Source: Flavobacteriaceae bacterium (lineage in GTDB: Bacteria > Bacteroidota > Bacteroidia > Flavobacteriales > Flavobacteriaceae). From it: a stretch of 7,245 nt of DNA. The DNA lies in assembly GCA_016763215.1 (NCBI GenBank), contig JAESUF010000021.1:1-7245 (forward strand). The letters are read 5' to 3'. The translations under genes and the position numbers were made by a program. A model generated the notes under the pieces. The model did not search any database and was not told where the DNA came from. It saw only the letters and a program-made list of their open reading frames with translations. Shown piece after piece: positions 5,307 through 7,245 of this stretch (position 1 is the first letter of the stretch; each line of letters starts with the position of its first letter).

Positions 5307-5426
5307 TTAGTTACTTTCTTGTTGGTTGTAGAATCTCAAAAACACATAAGCTATCAAGATTACAAAAACAAAAGCGACTATCTGCCATAACATTAATTCC
5401 GTACTGGTATTAACGACTGTTTTCAT
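5307..5426 (-). CDS. 39-residue single-helix membrane protein
   Basis: A short reading frame starts with ATG (complement of 5424-5426) and ends with TAA (complement of 5307-5309). The product begins MKTVVNTSTELMLWQ, then one hydrophobic helix IVAFVFVILIAYVFL (about 16-30), and a short polar tail RFYNQQESN. A polar N-terminus, one helix and a basic-then-polar C-terminus fit a small inner-membrane protein. Support beyond length comes from its own strong-looking promoter upstream (5469-5499) and a clean intrinsic terminator downstream (5205-5236). It therefore looks like a monocistronic gene between the DksA-like gene and the secreted-protein gene. I cannot name a function. Tiny membrane proteins of this kind often act as subunits or regulators of larger complexes, but nothing here says which. 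Confidence 0.72.
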   Translation of the reverse strand: MKTVVNTSTELMLWQIVAFVFVILIAYVFLRFYNQQESN

Positions 5427-5468
5427 CAATAAAATTTTAAAAAATTACCCCTCGTAATTTAAGTACTA

Positions 5469-5499
5469 CTAATATACAACATATTAGAATCTCTGTCAA
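5469..5499 (-). promoter_or_regulatory. Promoter of the 39-residue protein gene with overlapping palindrome
   Basis: Read on the minus strand, TTGACA (5499-5494) stands 17 bases before TATATT (5476-5471), and the latter extends to TATATTAG, close to TAnnTTTG with TTG 20 bases upstream. This fits both the classical sigma-70 and the Bacteroidetes pattern. A perfect 7-bp inverted repeat, CTAATAT (5469-5475) / ATATTAG (5481-5487) with a 5-base centre, covers the -10/-7 element. It could be a repressor site. The leader to the ATG at 5426 is about 35-40 bases. Confidence 0.6.
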
Positions 5500-5546
5500 T
5501 ACCCAAAAACAGTGAAATTTTGAACTCCCCAAAAATGGGTAGAAAT

Positions 5547-5575
5547 ATAAAAGCTTTCCAGTGGAAAGCTTTTAT
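5547..5575 (-). terminator. Intrinsic terminator of the ileS / DksA-like unit
   Basis: ATAAAAGCTTTCC (5547-5559) and GGAAAGCTTTTAT (5563-5575) form a perfect 13-bp stem with a 3-base loop. The stem begins immediately after the stop codon of the DksA-like gene at 5576. The U-rich part lies within the descending arm (GCTTTTATATTT on the minus strand). The near symmetry could also let it work in the other direction, but no plus-strand gene ends here. Confidence 0.85.
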
Positions 5576-5953
5576 TTATTGTTTTCTTTTTGCCTCGATG
5601 CTTAGCGTAGCATGAGGAACTAATTTTAGCCGTTCCTTTTGAATGAGCCTTCCTGTGACTCTACAAATTCCATAGGTTTTGTTTTCAATACGAACTAACG
5701 CATTACTTAAGTCGCGAATAAATTTTTCTTGTCTGATAGCCAATTGCACATTTGCTTCTTTGCTCATGGTTTCTGAACCTTCTTCGAAGGATTTAAACTG
5801 TGGAGACGTATCATCAGTCCCATTATTTAATCCATTCTTATATGAACTCTGTAGCAAGGCTAAATCTTCTTCAGCTCTTTCTATTTTTTTTAATATGATT
5901 TCTTTAAACTCTAGTAAGTCCTCATCGGCATATTTTGCAGTTGTATCTAGCAT
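5576..5953 (-). CDS. TraR/DksA-family RNA polymerase-binding regulator, zinc-finger cysteines mostly lost
   Basis: A 125-residue protein with the DksA layout: a long helical, coiled-coil-like part (about 8-95) and a C-terminal domain ending in YGICRVTGRLIQKERLKLVP then HATLSIEAK. DksA proteins bind the RNA polymerase secondary channel and adjust transcription during stress or starvation. In the usual family the C-terminal domain holds a four-cysteine zinc site (CxxC...CxxC). Here only C96 remains and the other ligand positions are occupied by G/T and S/E-type residues. From memory, Bacteroidetes homologues typically look like this, so it is probably an established variant rather than a broken gene. 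The segment GTDDTSPQFKSFEEGSETMS (45-64) is a likely signature. The start is 4 bases from the ileS stop, so the two are almost certainly co-transcribed. Confidence 0.9.
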   Translation of the reverse strand: MLDTTAKYADEDLLEFKEIILKKIERAEEDLALLQSSYKNGLNNGTDDTSPQFKSFEEGSETMSKEANVQLAIRQEKFIRDLSNALVRIENKTYGICRVTGRLIQKERLKLVPHATLSIEAKRKQ

Positions 5954-5957
5954 AATC

Positions 5958-7245
5958 TTACGTTTTTTGAATTAATATTTTACTTTTTATCTCATCAAAC
6001 TCTATATCAGTCCCGTTCGTTAATTCGTCAACAAACTCCAACGAATTGGTTAACGTTTCACTCATGATATATTCTTTGTTGATGTTGATAGATTCTTCCA
6101 AATCTCCAAACTTTAAAACCGTCAACTTAATTCTGTCTGTTACTTCAAGACCGTTGTCTTTTCGTGCATTCTGAATTCTATTAATCAGTTCTCTTGCAAC
6201 TCCCTCTTTTCGTAGATCCTCAGAAATTGTGACATCTAAGGCTACGGTAATACTTCCTTCATTGGCAACTAACCACCCTTCAATATCTTTCGAAGATATT
6301 TCTACATCAGCGAGCCCCAAGTTAATAATTTTTCCTTCAAGTTCAATAGGTATTTTCCCCTCTTTTTCAATCCTAGAAATATCCTCTTTTGAGAAGCTTC
6401 GAATGGCATTAGAAATTGATTTCATATCCTTACCATACTTAGGTCCTAAGGTTTTAAAATTAGGCTTAATCTGTTTCACTAAAATACCCGAAGCATCTTC
6501 TAGCAATTCTATTTCTTTGATATTAACTTCATGTTTTATCAAGTTAGAAACGGCTAAAATTTCGTCTTTCTGTTCTGTACTTTCAATAGGAATCATGATC
6601 TTTTGTAATGGCTGACGTACTTTAATTTTCTCTTTAGCTCTTAATGATAAGACCAAAGAAGAAATGGTTTGTGCGTTTTCCATTTTACGTTCTAATGCTT
6701 TGTCTATATAGGAGACGTCAAAACTTGGAAATTGTGACAAGTGAATACTCTCAAAATTTTCTTTTTGAGTTACTGCATTTAAATCTAAGTACAATCGGTC
6801 CATAAAGAATGGAGCAATTGGGGCACCCAATTTCGCAATAGTGATCATACAGGTATACAAGGTTTGATAGGCAGATATTTTATCTTGCTGATAATCTCCT
6901 TTCCAGAATCTTCTTCTACTCAAACGAACATACCAGTTACTCAAATAATCTTGTGTAAAATCTGAAATTGCTCTGGCTGCTCTTGTAGGTTCGTACTCTG
7001 CATAAAACGTATCTACTTTTTCTATCAATGTATTTAATTCTGAAAGAATCCAACGATCCAATTCAGGTCTCTCTGCCAATGAAATTTCTTCCTCAGCATA
7101 CGAGAAATTATCAATATTGGTATATAATGAGAAGAAAGAATAGGTATTATATAAAGTTCCGAAGAACTTACGTTTTACCTCTTCAATTCCTTCAATATCA
7201 AATTTTAAATTGTCCCAAGGGTTTGCATTGGCAATCATATACCAG
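5958..7245 (-). CDS. ileS: Isoleucyl-tRNA synthetase, C-terminal part (gene continues beyond the window)
   Basis: IleRS charges tRNA-Ile with isoleucine in the cytoplasm. The open frame runs off the right edge: reading inward it begins ...WYMIANANPWDNLKFD, the segment that follows the KMSKS loop, which should lie just outside. The methionine at 7238 is internal, not a start. About 428 residues are present. They cover the anticodon-binding region (ERPELDRWILSELNTLI, then SNWYVRLSRRRFW) and a long C-terminal extension with LVANEGSITVALDVTISEDL, RKEGVARELINRIQNARKDN and GLEVTDRIKL. This extension matches the DUF5915-type tail of the longer, eukaryote-like IleRS class (about 1,130 residues in Bacteroidetes). 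No C-terminal zinc-finger cysteines are visible, which also fits that class. It heads the unit with the DksA-like gene. Confidence 0.97.
   Translation of the reverse strand, partial: WYMIANANPWDNLKFDIEGIEEVKRKFFGTLYNTYSFFSLYTNIDNFSYAEEEISLAERPELDRWILSELNTLIEKVDTFYAEYEPTRAARAISDFTQDYLSNWYVRLSRRRFWKGDYQQDKISAYQTLYTCMITIAKLGAPIAPFFMDRLYLDLNAVTQKENFESIHLSQFPSFDVSYIDKALERKMENAQTISSLVLSLRAKEKIKVRQPLQKIMIPIESTEQKDEILAVSNLIKHEVNIKEIELLEDASGILVKQIKPNFKTLGPKYGKDMKSISNAIRSFSKEDISRIEKEGKIPIELEGKIINLGLADVEISSKDIEGWLVANEGSITVALDVTISEDLRKEGVARELINRIQNARKDNGLEVTDRIKLTVLKFGDLEESININKEYIMSETLTNSLEFVDELTNGTDIEFDEIKSKILIQKT

Noticed and set aside
5679..5975. Plus-strand frame over the DksA-like gene
   Set aside because: Shadow of a recognised gene; Ser/Leu/Phe-rich translation without domain features.
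6229..6615. Plus-strand frame inside ileS
   Set aside because: Shadow frame opposite the conserved IleRS C-terminal region.

Overview
The window looks like chromosomal DNA of a member of the Flavobacteriaceae (Bacteroidetes). The signs are low GC content, AT-rich translation starts without strong Shine-Dalgarno sequences, promoters resembling the Bacteroidetes TTG / TAnnTTTG type, a Bacteroidetes-style DksA-like protein that lacks most zinc-ligand cysteines, and an IleRS with the long C-terminal region seen in this phylum. The genus cannot be fixed from the sequence alone.

Left part (1-951): a 161/162-bp tandem array built from hairpin-forming repeat elements with arms of the type GTCWTTGCGA...GAAGCAATCT. 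The array abuts a small GIY-YIG nuclease gene on the minus strand, and another copy of the same element lies just upstream of that gene, so the gene is sandwiched between elements. Two further elements lie at 2081-2245.

Middle part (835-3849, plus strand): a probable signalling cassette in two transcription units. Unit 1 encodes an unrecognised 150-residue protein with two CPDxC motifs and a seven-helix membrane protein. Unit 2 encodes a sensor histidine kinase with one membrane helix and no recognisable input domain, plus a NarL/LuxR-type response regulator. Both units have a predicted promoter with 17-base spacing. Each promoter is preceded by two palindromes with 4-base centres, 21-22 bp apart, and the AGGTAYAAATACCT copy sits 32-33 bases before the -33 element in both. 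My inference is that one regulator, probably the encoded response regulator, controls both units, and that the 7TM protein and/or the small protein supplies or receives the signal.

Right part (3854-7245, minus strand): housekeeping genes in the order ileS (3' part only), a DksA/TraR-like regulator, a 39-residue single-helix membrane protein with its own promoter and terminator, a secreted beta-rich protein of unknown function, and lspA (signal peptidase II). lspA converges tail-to-tail with the response regulator gene, leaving a 4-base gap.
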